NCBI RefSeq assembly: GCF_023158935.1
Contig: NZ_CP096120.1
Location: forward strand, 1,550,001-1,614,000
From: Acinetobacter portensis
GTDB lineage: Bacteria > Pseudomonadota > Gammaproteobacteria > Pseudomonadales > Moraxellaceae
Length of the DNA: 64,000 bases
Reading direction: 5' to 3'
The notes below the pieces were generated by a model. That model ran no database searches, was not told the origin of the DNA, and worked only from the letters and a program-made list of their open reading frames with translations. Position numbers and translations under genes: made by a program. Of this stretch, positions 18,849 to 28,278 are shown piece after piece. Position 1 is the stretch's first letter; each line of letters opens with the position of its first letter.

Positions 18849-18922
18849 TGGCAGAGGATCAAGGACTCGAACCTTGACGAACGGTTTTGGAGACCGTCAT
18901 GCTACCATTACACCAATCCTCT
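18849..18922 (-). tRNA. tRNA-Trp (CCA)
   Basis: 74 bases with encoded CCA. Acceptor AGAGGAT pairs with ATCCTCT, and the discriminator is G, as expected for Trp. Stem ACGGT/ACCGT encloses loop CTCCAAA, giving anticodon CCA. The D-arm GGTGTAATGGTAGC is short and unlike the usual AGCTCAATTGGCAGAGC form. Confidence 0.85.
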
Positions 18923-18955
18923 ATTGCCTAATTACCAATATTACTTAGTAATTAT

Positions 18956-19040
18956 TGGTGGGGACGGAGAGACTCGAACTCTCACGCCTCGCGGCGCTGG
19001 AACCTAAATCCAGTGCGTCTACCAATTTCGCCACGTCCCC
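18956..19040 (-). tRNA. tRNA-Leu (UAG), copy 2
   Basis: Identical to copy 1 except for one base in the variable arm (CACGCC against CACACC on the + strand). It is probably the first gene of the Leu-Trp-Leu transcript. Confidence 0.93.
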
Positions 19041-19147
19041 AATGGCTGTGTATATTATAGAGATCACTTGATGATGACAAGCCCTTTTTATTAAAAAACA
19101 CATCGATTGTTTAAATATAAAACAAAACCATATTTTTTGGTTTTTTC

Positions 19148-19978
19148 TTATACATTTTCAGTAATTAAGCCTATTTTCAATGCCGAAATATCGCTCAACC
19201 TAAGTTTTTTTTGCTTATGTAACATCTCATTTAATGTTGATTTGAAGCATAAATATGCTTCTGGCAATTCAATTTCTAACTTTTGGCAATGTAAAACAGC
19301 CCAATCATAATAATTATTTGCAAAAAGTCGTTCTTGTTTTAACCATTCATAAAAAATAATACCTAAAGCGTAAATATCACTTTCAATACTTTTAGCCTCT
19401 GCATGGAATAATTCAGGTGCCATATAGCGTGGAGTAGCATTTAAAGCTTTCGTATTTTGCACATCTTCTATTTTTATACTTTGCTCAAAATCAATAAGTT
19501 TTGCATATGAATTATCTTCAACAAAATGTTCTGCTTTTAAATCTGCATGCAGCCACCCTGCTTTGTGCAAGTTTTCTAATACAGAAAGTACCTGAATCAT
19601 CTTATGTTTAATTTGATCAATACTGAGTGTTTGTGGGCTTTCTACAAATAGACATTTTGCATGTGGCAAAACTAACAAAGGCATGGCGATATTAAAATGA
19701 TTTATTTCCGCTGAATGGCTCAAGATTTGATAAGGTAACGTAATATTTTTAGCTTGTTGATGCGTTAAAGATAAATAAAATTCAAGCTCGTTCTGAAACG
19801 AATCTTCTAATACTTTTTCACTTTTTAACGTTTGCGTTTTCAACCAATATTGTTGATGCTCTTCAAACCAATAAAATACACGGCGACCTAAAGCCAAACT
19901 TTTTGGCTTTGTTGCACAAATGAGTTTTTTTGAGCATAAATCTTCAAGATTAAACTTGAATGAATTCTGAACCTGCAT
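19148..19978 (-). CDS. Protein-kinase-like protein (Hanks fold)
   Basis: The 276-residue soluble protein has the main kinase landmarks: a Lys in QYWLKTQ as the VAIK lysine, Glu in QNELEFYL as helix C, HADLKAEHF as the catalytic loop, LIDFEQS as the metal-binding loop, and YMAPELFH as APE. The usual HRD reads HAD and DFG reads DFE, yet both Asp residues remain, so activity is plausible. No transmembrane segment or sensor domain is present. It overlaps the patatin gene by 29 bases and is translated after it. Confidence 0.8.
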   Translation of the reverse strand: MQVQNSFKFNLEDLCSKKLICATKPKSLALGRRVFYWFEEHQQYWLKTQTLKSEKVLEDSFQNELEFYLSLTHQQAKNITLPYQILSHSAEINHFNIAMPLLVLPHAKCLFVESPQTLSIDQIKHKMIQVLSVLENLHKAGWLHADLKAEHFVEDNSYAKLIDFEQSIKIEDVQNTKALNATPRYMAPELFHAEAKSIESDIYALGIIFYEWLKQERLFANNYYDWAVLHCQKLEIELPEAYLCFKSTLNEMLHKQKKLRLSDISALKIGLITENV

Positions 19979-21464
19979 GTTGGGCTTTGTCTTGCTGATA
20001 AGTGAGTAGCTCTAAACAGTGTTGAATGGTTTTACCCACACGTGCATGAACTTCAATAGATGAAATTTTTGGCCATGTTGCACGCTCGCCTTCTCGTTGC
20101 AACATCTTAAATAAATGCTCTTTAGGATTTTGTAGCATATAACTATAATGTCGCAAATTAAAATGACCTACAATATTCACATTACCATAGTAGCGTTGAT
20201 CTATTACACCATAACCATGATCGAGCAAACGTCTAACCGCAGGAACACTTCCCACACGCTCACGGGCAAAATCCATCATACCTCTTGAAATAACCTTTCC
20301 TTGTCGGCGAACAATACGTTCAGGCCAACTGAGCATATCTTTACGGAAACGCTCTTCATCACTTTGCATAAAAGGTACAACGTGTGGATTCACCTGACTC
20401 GCAATGGTGTAATTTAAATTATATAAGCGCGCCATTTTCTCTTGTGGGAAATCACTACGCACACTTCCATCTACCCAAGTTGTTGTTGCCATATACGGTG
20501 TATATTTTCCATCAAGGCGCTTACTGGTTAAACGTACAGGTGGAAACAACACAGGAACAGCACAAGAAGCCAATACCGCACTCCAAACCAATAAGTCTGG
20601 CGCTGTATAGGTATTCATAATACGCGCATCTTGTGAGGCATCATAAGGTGCTACAGCAACATTAATGTGCAAGCCAGATTGGGCATAAGCTTCTGCAAAT
20701 GTTAAATCACCTAAATTTTTCTTTAAAAATTGTTTGAGGAACTTAACATCTGCAATACCACCATTGCCTTTAATAATTTCACGCCAATCTCTAAATTTAA
20801 AAGCTTCGTTAAAGAAACTATCACCATTCAAAATTTGTTGTATTTCTGAAGGTTTAGAAACGCCAAGCATGGCAGTCATAATTGCACCTGCACTCGAACC
20901 TGACATTACTTTTGGCATTAAATCTTGCTCTAATAGCGCTTTACATACACCTGTATGAAACAAACCTAATGTTGCACCACCAGAAAACATTAAAGCAGGT
21001 TGACCATAGGCTTTTTGGCAAGATTGGAAAAATGTGATTTTTTCTTCGTGAGGAATACTCTGGCATTCTTCAGATGCTACAAAAGCCAAACTGTTACTGA
21101 CTTCTGAAACATAGTCTTCAATTATTTTTTTTGTGCCAACCAAAGTTGCAGTAAACAACATTGGATGTGCAATATTGGCAATATCGTAAGTTAAGCCTTC
21201 ACGTAATATATGCATTAAATCTAAAATACGGTTTTGCGTTCTATAACGACGTAACAACGTTAAACGATGCGTAATAATAGCAGCATCGAAATACGGAGAT
21301 GAATTGTCATACTTCCAACTTTGCGCACCTGTTTCTTCGTCTATTTTTAGTGCTAAGTGTTTCCATTCCTCATAAGATTCAGCATGTTCTATCTCTTTTT
21401 TTAATGTTTTAATCCGTTTAGATTGATGCGGATTCATGCTATTTCCAAAATCTTTGAACAACAT
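19950..21464 (-). CDS. Patatin-like phospholipase with DUF3336 N-terminal domain
   Basis: The 504-residue protein begins with a DUF3336-type helical domain (about residues 10-150; ESYEEWKHLALKIDEETG). A patatin core follows: an oxyanion-type glycine stretch SGGATLGLFHTG, nucleophile elbow MSGSSAGAIM (G-x-S-x-G) and the Asp in WVDGSVRSDFP. This family in yeast and bacteria hydrolyses lipids. No signal peptide is seen, so it probably works on inner membrane or cytoplasmic lipid. The start ATG 21464 has GAGGA 6 bases upstream. It heads an operon with the kinase-like gene. Confidence 0.88.
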   Translation of the reverse strand: MLFKDFGNSMNPHQSKRIKTLKKEIEHAESYEEWKHLALKIDEETGAQSWKYDNSSPYFDAAIITHRLTLLRRYRTQNRILDLMHILREGLTYDIANIAHPMLFTATLVGTKKIIEDYVSEVSNSLAFVASEECQSIPHEEKITFFQSCQKAYGQPALMFSGGATLGLFHTGVCKALLEQDLMPKVMSGSSAGAIMTAMLGVSKPSEIQQILNGDSFFNEAFKFRDWREIIKGNGGIADVKFLKQFLKKNLGDLTFAEAYAQSGLHINVAVAPYDASQDARIMNTYTAPDLLVWSAVLASCAVPVLFPPVRLTSKRLDGKYTPYMATTTWVDGSVRSDFPQEKMARLYNLNYTIASQVNPHVVPFMQSDEERFRKDMLSWPERIVRRQGKVISRGMMDFARERVGSVPAVRRLLDHGYGVIDQRYYGNVNIVGHFNLRHYSYMLQNPKEHLFKMLQREGERATWPKISSIEVHARVGKTIQHCLELLTYQQDKAQHAGSEFIQV

Positions 21465-21631
21465 TATGTTCCTCTGCTGTCATTTTTATCTTTTACATTT
21501 TCACTATGCAGAACTTCTGTAAATAGTTCAATGACTAAAACGTGTTTTAGTTGGCAATGTATTATCGTTTGGTATACATTCTTTTAAGCAACATCTCGCC
21601 TCTTCTGTTTGGAAATATAAGCTGAAAAATC

Positions 21632-22504
21632 ATGGCACTAATTGATTTACCTGAAAATATTCTTAATTTAATGACCACTGTACTTCAACAAGTACAACAA
21701 TCTTTACCTGAGCTTCAAAAAAGTCCTGACTTTTCGGCTGCTGCTTATAAATGGCAAAACAAACAGTTAAAGCCCATTGCTCAAGCCAAAAAAATATATT
21801 TAGATGACTTAAAAGGTATTGAACGTCAAAAAGAAAAAATCATTCAAAACACTTTGCAATTCTTAAAAGGCTTACCTGCAAATGATGTTCTTTTAACAGG
21901 CTCTCGCGGTACAGGAAAATCATCTATTGTGCGTGCCCTACTTACAGAATATGAATCTCAAGGTTTAAGACTGATTGAAATTGAACGTGATGATTTATCT
22001 GACTTACCTTTAATTCAGGACATTATTAAAGATCGACCTGAAAAATTTATTGTGTATTGTGATGACCTTGCTTTTAATGCAGAAGATGAAAATTATCGTA
22101 GTTTAAAAAGCGTATTAGATGGTTCATTACAATCTGGTTCAGGTAATTTTATTATTTATGCGACCAGTAACCGTCGTCATTTATTGCCTGAATTTATGCA
22201 TGAGAACACACCTATCATGCGAGCAGATGTTCCTCAACATAAAGAATTGCATCCTCAAGAAGCAATTGAAGAAAAAATTTCTTTATCTGACCGTTTTGGT
22301 TTATGGCTTTCTTTCTATCCAATGGATCAAAATCTTTATTTAGAAATTGTAGAAAGTTATTTAAATAAAGCCAACATGGAACTTAATACAGAAGCACGCG
22401 CAGAAGCTCTCAGATGGTGCCAAGCACGTGGACAACGTTCAGGTCGAGCTGCTTATCAATTTTCAAAACATTGGATTGGCTCTCAACAGCTTAAAAATAG
22501 TTAA
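21632..22504 (+). CDS. DUF815 AAA+ family ATPase
   Basis: The 290-residue protein contains Walker A LLTGSRGTGKSSIVRALL near residue 88, Walker B FIVYCDDLAF near 145 and sensor-like IYATSNRRHLLP near 175, the layout of DUF815 ATPases. The C-terminal lid helix ends QARGQRSGRAAYQF. The function of the family is unknown; no partner gene is obvious here. Divergent from the patatin operon. Confidence 0.88.
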   Translation: MALIDLPENILNLMTTVLQQVQQSLPELQKSPDFSAAAYKWQNKQLKPIAQAKKIYLDDLKGIERQKEKIIQNTLQFLKGLPANDVLLTGSRGTGKSSIVRALLTEYESQGLRLIEIERDDLSDLPLIQDIIKDRPEKFIVYCDDLAFNAEDENYRSLKSVLDGSLQSGSGNFIIYATSNRRHLLPEFMHENTPIMRADVPQHKELHPQEAIEEKISLSDRFGLWLSFYPMDQNLYLEIVESYLNKANMELNTEARAEALRWCQARGQRSGRAAYQFSKHWIGSQQLKNS

Positions 22505-22565
22505 TTTTTTAAACTCACTTCGCGATATTGAACTTTATATACCTTATAAATCGATATCGCTAAGT

Positions 22566-22584
22566 GATATTAATTATCATTTAT
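22566..22584 (+). promoter_or_regulatory. Weak Fur-like match upstream of fdxA
   Basis: Hand alignment gives 13 of 19 identities to the Fur consensus (GATATTAATTATCATT core), 135 bases before fdxA. The AT-rich background makes this suggestive only. Confidence 0.2.
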
Positions 22585-22719
22585 CAAGAAAAATCATATC
22601 ATTTCCCCTTTTCATAGATTTAAATAATAAATATCAATAAAAGGAATTGTTTGTTTGATGTGTTTTTGCCTAAAATACATCATTAGTTATTAGACCAAAT
22701 TTTTTAGGTAGCCGTCGCC

Positions 22720-23043
22720 ATGACATTTGTTGTCACAGAAAATTGTATTAAATGTAAGTATCAAGACTGCGTTGAAGTTTGTCCTGTTGATTGTTTCTAC
22801 GAAGGTCCAAACTTCCTTGTTATCAATCCAGATGAATGTATTGACTGTGCGCTATGTGAACCAGAGTGCCCTGCAAATGCAATTTTCTCTGAAGATGAGT
22901 TACCTGCAGGTCAAGAAGTGTTTATTGAGCTAAATGCAGAGCTTTCTCAAACATGGCCAAATATCACGCAAATTGGTGATCAACCTGCTGACCGTGAAGA
23001 ATGGAACGGTAAAGAAGATAAATTACAATATCTTGAAAAATAA
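22720..23043 (+). CDS. fdxA: 7Fe ferredoxin
   Basis: A 107-residue electron carrier with a [3Fe-4S] and a [4Fe-4S] cluster. Cluster-binding Cys are in [17 protein letters not shown] near residue 9 and [12 protein letters not shown] near 40. An acidic C-terminal extension ([12 protein letters not shown]) is typical of FdxA. It stands alone with its own terminator. Confidence 0.95.
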   Translation: MTFVVTENCIKCKYQDCVEVCPVDCFYEGPNFLVINPDECIDCALCEPECPANAIFSEDELPAGQEVFIELNAELSQTWPNITQIGDQPADREEWNGKEDKLQYLEK

Positions 23044-23051
23044 GTTTTAAA

Positions 23052-23081
23052 AAAAAGATCAGCAAATGCTGATCTTTTTTT
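23052..23081 (+). terminator. fdxA terminator
   Basis: AAGATCAGC and GCTGATCTT close on AAAT, followed by a T-run. Confidence 0.9.
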
Positions 23082-23177
23082 ATCCACAAAAGACACATTT
23101 CATTTCAATATTTTCTCATTAATTATCATTTTTTAGATTATGATGTTTCTGATTTTAATAAACTTCTGATTTAAATA

Positions 23178-23891
23178 ATGAAGCATTTTTTGAAAGCATT
23201 GCTTTCGTTTAGTTTTATTCCACTTGTTATGGTTGGATGTTCGTCTAATCCTAATCAAGGTTCAGGTTCTCATCCGGGTAAAAGAATTTTTATCCCTCAT
23301 GAAAATGTTACTTTTGATCGCAAGGTTCCGCCTAAAGTTATTCCTTATGCGTATAACTCTTGGACTGCCGTAAGTGATAATTTAAAACAAATACGTGATT
23401 ATGAAATATTCTTAGAAAAAAATGGCGTAGGAAATATTATTCCAAGCTATGAATTATTACGTACAGCACGAGATTGGCAAAAATGTGGTCGCTCTGAATA
23501 CATGGTGCCAAGTCGTGAATTGTGGGCAAACCAAGTTCCTACTTTAAAAATATTTAAATATCTTATTGCCTCTAAAGTGCTTACAGACTTTACCGTAACT
23601 TCGGTTTATCGCGATTTATCTTTAAATCAATGCGCTGGTGGTGCAAGTTCATCTCGTCATTTATTTAACTCTGCAATTGATTTTCGTATTGGTCCTGCTA
23701 CTCCGCAACCAGAAGATTATGCATATATTGAATACACAAAATTCAAACTCTGCCAATTCTGGTCACAATACGGCAGCAGCTTAAATATGGGCTTAGGCTT
23801 GTATTCTTCAGGTCAAATTCACATAGATTCTCAAGGTTTCCGCACATGGGGACCTAATTTATCTCGTAGTTCTTCTATGTGTAATTACTAA
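23178..23891 (+). CDS. Lipoprotein with M15-type D-Ala-D-Ala carboxypeptidase-like domain
   Basis: The signal peptide ends in lipobox MVGC, so the 237-residue protein is a predicted lipoprotein. The C-terminal half has SSRHLFNSAIDFRIG, fitting the S-x-H-x6-D zinc motif of M15 peptidases, and GQIHIDSQGFRTWG, fitting the second His site. These suggest a peptidoglycan peptide hydrolase or binding protein. The pre-catalytic ~100 residues match nothing I know. Two Cys pairs might form disulfides. Confidence 0.78.
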   Translation: MKHFLKALLSFSFIPLVMVGCSSNPNQGSGSHPGKRIFIPHENVTFDRKVPPKVIPYAYNSWTAVSDNLKQIRDYEIFLEKNGVGNIIPSYELLRTARDWQKCGRSEYMVPSRELWANQVPTLKIFKYLIASKVLTDFTVTSVYRDLSLNQCAGGASSSRHLFNSAIDFRIGPATPQPEDYAYIEYTKFKLCQFWSQYGSSLNMGLGLYSSGQIHIDSQGFRTWGPNLSRSSSMCNY

Positions 23892-23903
23892 ATTAAAATA
23901 TTA

Positions 23904-23931
23904 AAAAAAGAGGTCAATTGACCTCTTTTTT
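23904..23931 (+). terminator. Terminator after the M15-like gene
   Basis: AAAGAGGTCAA and TTGACCTCTTT form a perfect palindrome, then T-run. Confidence 0.85.
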
Positions 23932-24019
23932 ACATCTAAAATTTATTTTTTATCTTTTAAAATTGCAGTCTGAGCATAAAGGTATAAAATGCACGCAACG
24001 CAACAAAGGTAAATGAACT

Positions 24020-24685
24020 ATGCAACAAATGTGGACAGAAATTGATAGTTATATCGAGTCACATTTAATTCCTGAAGATCCTATTTTGACTCAGACTTTA
24101 AAAAATACTGACGATAAAGGTTTTCCAGATCATCTTGCTGTTGCGCCAAACCAAGGCATGCTTTTGCAAATGTTAATTCAAATGAATAACTGTAAACGCA
24201 TTCTTGAACTTGGAACTTTTGCTGCTTACAGCACAATGTGGTTAGCACGCGCGCTTCCTGAAGATGGCTACATTTTAACAATGGAAGGTCGTGATACTCA
24301 CGCTGCTTTAGGTCAAGAAAATATTGATAATGCGAAACTTAAGCCAACTGTAGAACTTAAATGTGGTCGTGCAGCAGATATTTTACGTGCATTACCCGAA
24401 GATACAGAACCTTTCGATTTTATTTTCATTGATGCAGACAAACAAAGTTACCCTGAATATTTAGAATTAAGCTTAGGTCTTTCACGCTCGGGTACAATTA
24501 TTTTCTTAGATAATGTGATTCGTGCTGGTGAAATTTTAAATCCTGAAAATCAAAAACCAAGTATTGTTGGCCTTCGAGATATGTTTAAAGCGATGCAAAA
24601 TCATCCTAAAATTCTATCTTGCACAGCACTTCAAACTATTGGCAGTAAAGGACACGATGGCTTCGCTTTGGCAATTGTTAAATAA
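24020..24685 (+). CDS. SAM-dependent O-methyltransferase
   Basis: A 221-residue class I methyltransferase of the catechol/caffeoyl-CoA O-methyltransferase type. Motif I is ILELGTFAAYSTMW. A metal-binding region is FDFIFIDADKQSY, and IIFLDNVIRAGE carries the second metal residues. Cytoplasmic. The substrate is unknown. A paralogue of the same fold lies at 47376-47960. Confidence 0.88.
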   Translation: MQQMWTEIDSYIESHLIPEDPILTQTLKNTDDKGFPDHLAVAPNQGMLLQMLIQMNNCKRILELGTFAAYSTMWLARALPEDGYILTMEGRDTHAALGQENIDNAKLKPTVELKCGRAADILRALPEDTEPFDFIFIDADKQSYPEYLELSLGLSRSGTIIFLDNVIRAGEILNPENQKPSIVGLRDMFKAMQNHPKILSCTALQTIGSKGHDGFALAIVK

Positions 24686-24840
24686 TCTTTTAACACTGCC
24701 CAAAAAACAACCTTAGTTTTTTACTTTTTATTTTTTATATAGTTACACATACTATCCATATAGTTATCCACAATAAATGAGGATAACTATGGATAGAAAT
24801 AAATCAGTTTAAATCATCAAGCTAAACAATAACTTCAGCC

Positions 24841-25683
24841 TTATTTCACAACGAGCAATGGTACCGTTGAGTTTCTAAAAATAGCGGTGGTAATGCTACC
24901 TAAAAAGAATTGCTTAATTTTACTGTGGCTAAATGCGCCCAATAAAATGAGCTGAATTCCATGCTCTTTTTGATATTCCAAAATATTCTCTGAAACATCG
25001 CCATATCTATATTCAGTAACTACATCTAAACCTGCTTGCTTTAAGAACTGTTCAGGATCTTTAAGCACTTCAGGATGATCCCCTACATACAGTAAGTGAC
25101 ATTGTAATATTCGAAGTAAATCACTTTGCGCAATTCGATGCATCATTTTCACGCAAGTTGGTGAATATTCATATGCAAAAATGAAACGTGTTGGTGGCTT
25201 GAAGGTATCACCTACGGTCATTACTGTACAATTTGCGCTACGAATAAAGTTTTCAACATTACTACCTATTGGTTTTTTACGTTCGGCAGAACGTTCACCC
25301 AAACGTCCAATAAGTGCAATATCATCTTCATGAAGAACACTTAAACTTTGTTCTAAAAAGTCGCCTTTTTCTTGAATACGTGTAGGGACTATTCCGTGTT
25401 TTTCTTGAATTAATTCTGAAATATGATTGAGTAAATTATTACTATAATCGAGTGCTAATTCACTTTGTTTTTGCTCAAGTTCAGCAAGCTCTTTTAACAG
25501 CATTGCATTACTTTCAAAGCCAATTACACCACTAATTTCCCCCAAATGATAACTTGCTGGGTAATAATCTAGAACTTGCAAAAGCACCAACTCACGGTTG
25601 GTTTTCTTTGCAATCCAAGCAGCCGCTTCTGCGAGTGCATTAATACAAGGGGATGAATCAATACAAGCTACTACACGTTTCAT
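24841..25683 (-). CDS. Universal stress protein, tandem UspA domains
   Basis: 280 residues with two UspA-like halves: MKRVVACIDSSPCINAL at the start and TRFIFAYEYSPTCVKMM from about residue 165. The second ends LILLGAFSHSKIKQFFLGSITTAIF, where G-x(2)-G-x(9)-G(S/T) nucleotide binding is usual; here only part of the glycine pattern remains. RBS GGAGGG is strong. Cytoplasmic; role in stress survival is inferred from family. Confidence 0.88.
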   Translation of the reverse strand: MKRVVACIDSSPCINALAEAAAWIAKKTNRELVLLQVLDYYPASYHLGEISGVIGFESNAMLLKELAELEQKQSELALDYSNNLLNHISELIQEKHGIVPTRIQEKGDFLEQSLSVLHEDDIALIGRLGERSAERKKPIGSNVENFIRSANCTVMTVGDTFKPPTRFIFAYEYSPTCVKMMHRIAQSDLLRILQCHLLYVGDHPEVLKDPEQFLKQAGLDVVTEYRYGDVSENILEYQKEHGIQLILLGAFSHSKIKQFFLGSITTAIFRNSTVPLLVVK

Positions 25684-25788
25684 AAAGCCCTCCTTTTATC
25701 CCACATTTTTAATTCATTGTTGTTATTTTTAAATTAGCACATCTTTATTATAGTTTTCATCAAAATATGTAAGTTAAAACATTATCCT

Positions 25789-26406
25789 TTATTTTCTATA
25801 ACGTATTAACTTTGCAGGATTTCCTGCGACAATTTCATTTTCTTCGACATTTTTTGTCACCATACTGTTCATACCAACTACAGCATGATTGGCAATTTTC
25901 ACCCCATCTTTAACACCAACATGCGCACCTAACCAAACATCCTTACCAATTTCGATGCCTTGTGAACGTACAGGTTGTTGATAAATCGGCGTATCTAATT
26001 CCATGCCATGATCAAAGGCATATAAATGACAATAAGCCGCAATTCGAACTTGATCATGCAATTTAATACCTACTCTGCCACCATCTAAAATACAGTGATG
26101 ATTAATCGCAACTTCATCACCAATTTCTAAAGGTCCGTGCAAAGTGCAATCGGCAGCAATAAAAGTATTATCGCCAATAATAATTTTACGGCCAGGTTCT
26201 GCAAAAATATGAGCCAAGGGTGAAATAAAACAGTTTTCACCTATTTCAACCGTTTCCATAGACATCAAATACTCTTGGTATTCTTTTTGCCACTGTTCTG
26301 CCCAAACACGATTTTTCGGCTTAAGTGACCAATATAACCAAGGCATGTAATTTAGACGACGTTTATGCTGTTCACGATATTTTAATAATGGATCTATATC
26401 AGTCAT
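25789..26406 (-). CDS. Left-handed beta-helix (hexapeptide) acyltransferase
   Basis: A 205-residue trimeric acyltransferase fold: repeats such as VEIGENCFISPLAHIF, IIIGDNTFIAADC and IEIGKDVWLGAHVGV. The active His region is AFDHGMELD, and the C-terminal cap VVGMNSMVTKNVEENEIVAGNPA matches the CysE/LacA/NodL group. Acetyl transfer is likely; the acceptor is unknown. The ATG at 26406 overlaps the yigZ stop by eight bases, so it is co-translated with yigZ. Confidence 0.85.
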   Translation of the reverse strand: MTDIDPLLKYREQHKRRLNYMPWLYWSLKPKNRVWAEQWQKEYQEYLMSMETVEIGENCFISPLAHIFAEPGRKIIIGDNTFIAADCTLHGPLEIGDEVAINHHCILDGGRVGIKLHDQVRIAAYCHLYAFDHGMELDTPIYQQPVRSQGIEIGKDVWLGAHVGVKDGVKIANHAVVGMNSMVTKNVEENEIVAGNPAKLIRYRK

Positions 26407-26998
26407 TATTAGGCTCCTCAATAATTTTGAGTTGTTCACGCCCTCGGGTTAAATCTTGAATTTTATTGGCTAAAGGTTCAATTTGATGAACTTGTACAAG
26501 CGCATTTACATGAACGCCTTCTACTGTATAACTTTCTTTATATTCAATTTCGTTTTGTTTTAGTTCATATTGTAAAATTGACCATTCATTGAATAAGCAT
26601 TCAAAATAGATTTTTTGCTTTTTAATAAGTTCTATTTTTTCAGCAAGTAATAGACATTGCCCTGCACAGCCACCATAAGCACGTACTAATCCACCTGTAC
26701 CCAGCTTTACACCGCCATACCAACGATTCACCAATACAAGTACATTTGTAAGCTCATTGCCCTCAATAGTTGCAAGTATTGGACGCCCTGCTGTGCCTGA
26801 AGGCTCGCCATCATCGTTAAAACGTACATCATGTCCAATTTTCCACGCCCAACATTGATGTGTTGTAGTGTGATCTTTATTGGCTTCTAAAAAATCTTTA
26901 ACTGCTTGTTCATTTTCAACAGGCACAGCAATCACCTGAAAACGGCTTTTCTTTATATCTTCTTCAAACTGTACAGATTCAGCAATGGTAAATGGCAT
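26399..26998 (-). CDS. YigZ / IMPACT family protein
   Basis: 199 residues. The N-terminal UPF0029 domain shows FEEDIKKSRFQVIAVPV, HHxC-like HQCWAWKIG, NDDGEPSGTAGRPIL and VNRWYGGVKLGTGGLVRAYGG, which are the hallmark of the family. The C-terminal domain is EF-G-like. The bacterial role is not settled; a link to translation is suspected. ATG 26998 is used since the longer frame starts at a TTG. Confidence 0.92.
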   Translation of the reverse strand: MPFTIAESVQFEEDIKKSRFQVIAVPVENEQAVKDFLEANKDHTTTHQCWAWKIGHDVRFNDDGEPSGTAGRPILATIEGNELTNVLVLVNRWYGGVKLGTGGLVRAYGGCAGQCLLLAEKIELIKKQKIYFECLFNEWSILQYELKQNEIEYKESYTVEGVHVNALVQVHQIEPLANKIQDLTRGREQLKIIEEPNND

Positions 26999-27054
26999 AA
27001 ACAAAAAAACATAAGCAATTGACTAATTATAACGTGTTTTAAGGCTAAATTTGG

Positions 27055-27088
27055 CAATAAAAAACCTCTTCGAAAAGAGGTTTTTACT
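27055..27088 (-). terminator. Terminator downstream of the hlyD pseudogene
   Basis: AAACCTCTT and AAGAGGTTT form the stem with loop CGAA. On the minus strand it is followed by a T-run. Confidence 0.8.
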
Positions 27089-27098
27089 TCAAACTGAT

Positions 27099-28256
27099 TT
27101 AACGTTCACGTAAAGCTTCACTTGCTTTATTAAATGGTTTAACCAAATATTCAAGCACAGTTTTCGAGCCGGTTTTAATATCAACAGTTGCTACCATACC
27201 TGGAGTAATACTAAATTGCGTACCTTCTTTATTGGTGAGCTTATCGGTATTAGTACGGATATAAACACGATAATAGAACTGATCTTGCTTCACTTCATCA
27301 CGTGTTGTATCTGGTGAAATAACCGCAACTTTACCTTCTAAACCACCATAAATTGCATAGTCATAAGCTGTGACCTTAACCAATGCATCTTGTCCAGGAT
27401 GAATAAATGCAATATCTCTTGGTGATATACGCGCTTCAATCAACAGCTGATCATCTAAAGGAACAATGGTCATGATTTTACCATTTTGAGGAATAACCCC
27501 GCCAATCGTCATGACATCAATTTCTTTCACAATACCACGCACAGGCGACTTAAAAACTGTACGGCTTAATGTGTCAGATTTACCTTTTACGACCTGTTGC
27601 TGCGTTTCAATATCCGTATTGGCTTTCGCTAATTCTTCTCGAGCTTTCACATGATATTGATTTTTTATATCGTTCATTTGATTAAGTAAATCATTCGCTT
27701 CACGCTTTAAACGAAGTACTTCAACATCACTTGCTGCACCTTTAGCAACCAATGGCTCAGTCATGCTTAATTCTTGCTTCACCAAACTTAAAGCTTGCTG
27801 TAAACCCGCCAATGATTCTTCTAAATTTGCACGTCTTGAATTATAGAGTGCTGTTTCTTCAGCTACTAATTTTGTCTCTTTCAAAACTTCAGCAGGAAAT
27901 GACAATGGCGTACCACTCACTTCTGCACGTAAACGAGCGGCTGTAGCTTTAGATGACATGAGCAATGAAGCCGTCTCACCCACATTCGACTCAAATCGTG
28001 TTGGGTCTAATTGTGCAAGTGTTTGACCTCTATTTACAATTTGACCTTCTTTCACATGAATCTTAGTCAAAATACCACCATCTAAAGACTGTACAATTTG
28101 CTCTTTGGATGTTGGTACAACTTTACCTGTGCCTGTTGAAACTTCTTCAAGCTTAAAAAACCAAGCCCATACAAGTAAAACCAAAAGCCCAACACAAACA
28201 ATTCAAATCAGCTTACTTGCGCTTGGTAATGGCGGCTCAAGCTCAGTTACAGTCAT
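27099..28256 (-). pseudogene. HlyD-family type I secretion adaptor, broken by an in-frame stop
   Basis: The frame from ATG 28256 reads MTVTELEPPLPSASKLI, then TGA at 28205-28203, then continues in frame for 368 residues to the normal stop. The TGA sits at the head of the inner-membrane anchor (IVCVGLLVLLVWAWFF), most simply a Trp TGG changed to TGA. The remainder is a full HlyD/LapC-like adaptor: biotinyl-like STGTGKVVPTSKEQ, a long coiled coil, then SPVRGIVKEIDVMT and the beta-barrel end. Restart at TTG 28184 would lose half the anchor. Only 22 bases separate the start from an IS1 element, and the expected ABC transporter gene is absent. Confidence 0.85.
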
Positions 28257-28278
28257 ATTACTTTTTAGATTAATCTTT

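Noticed and set aside
23110..23150. ATTATCAT words before the M15-like gene as a Fur box
   Set aside because: Only half of the 19-bp pattern is present; likely AT-rich background.
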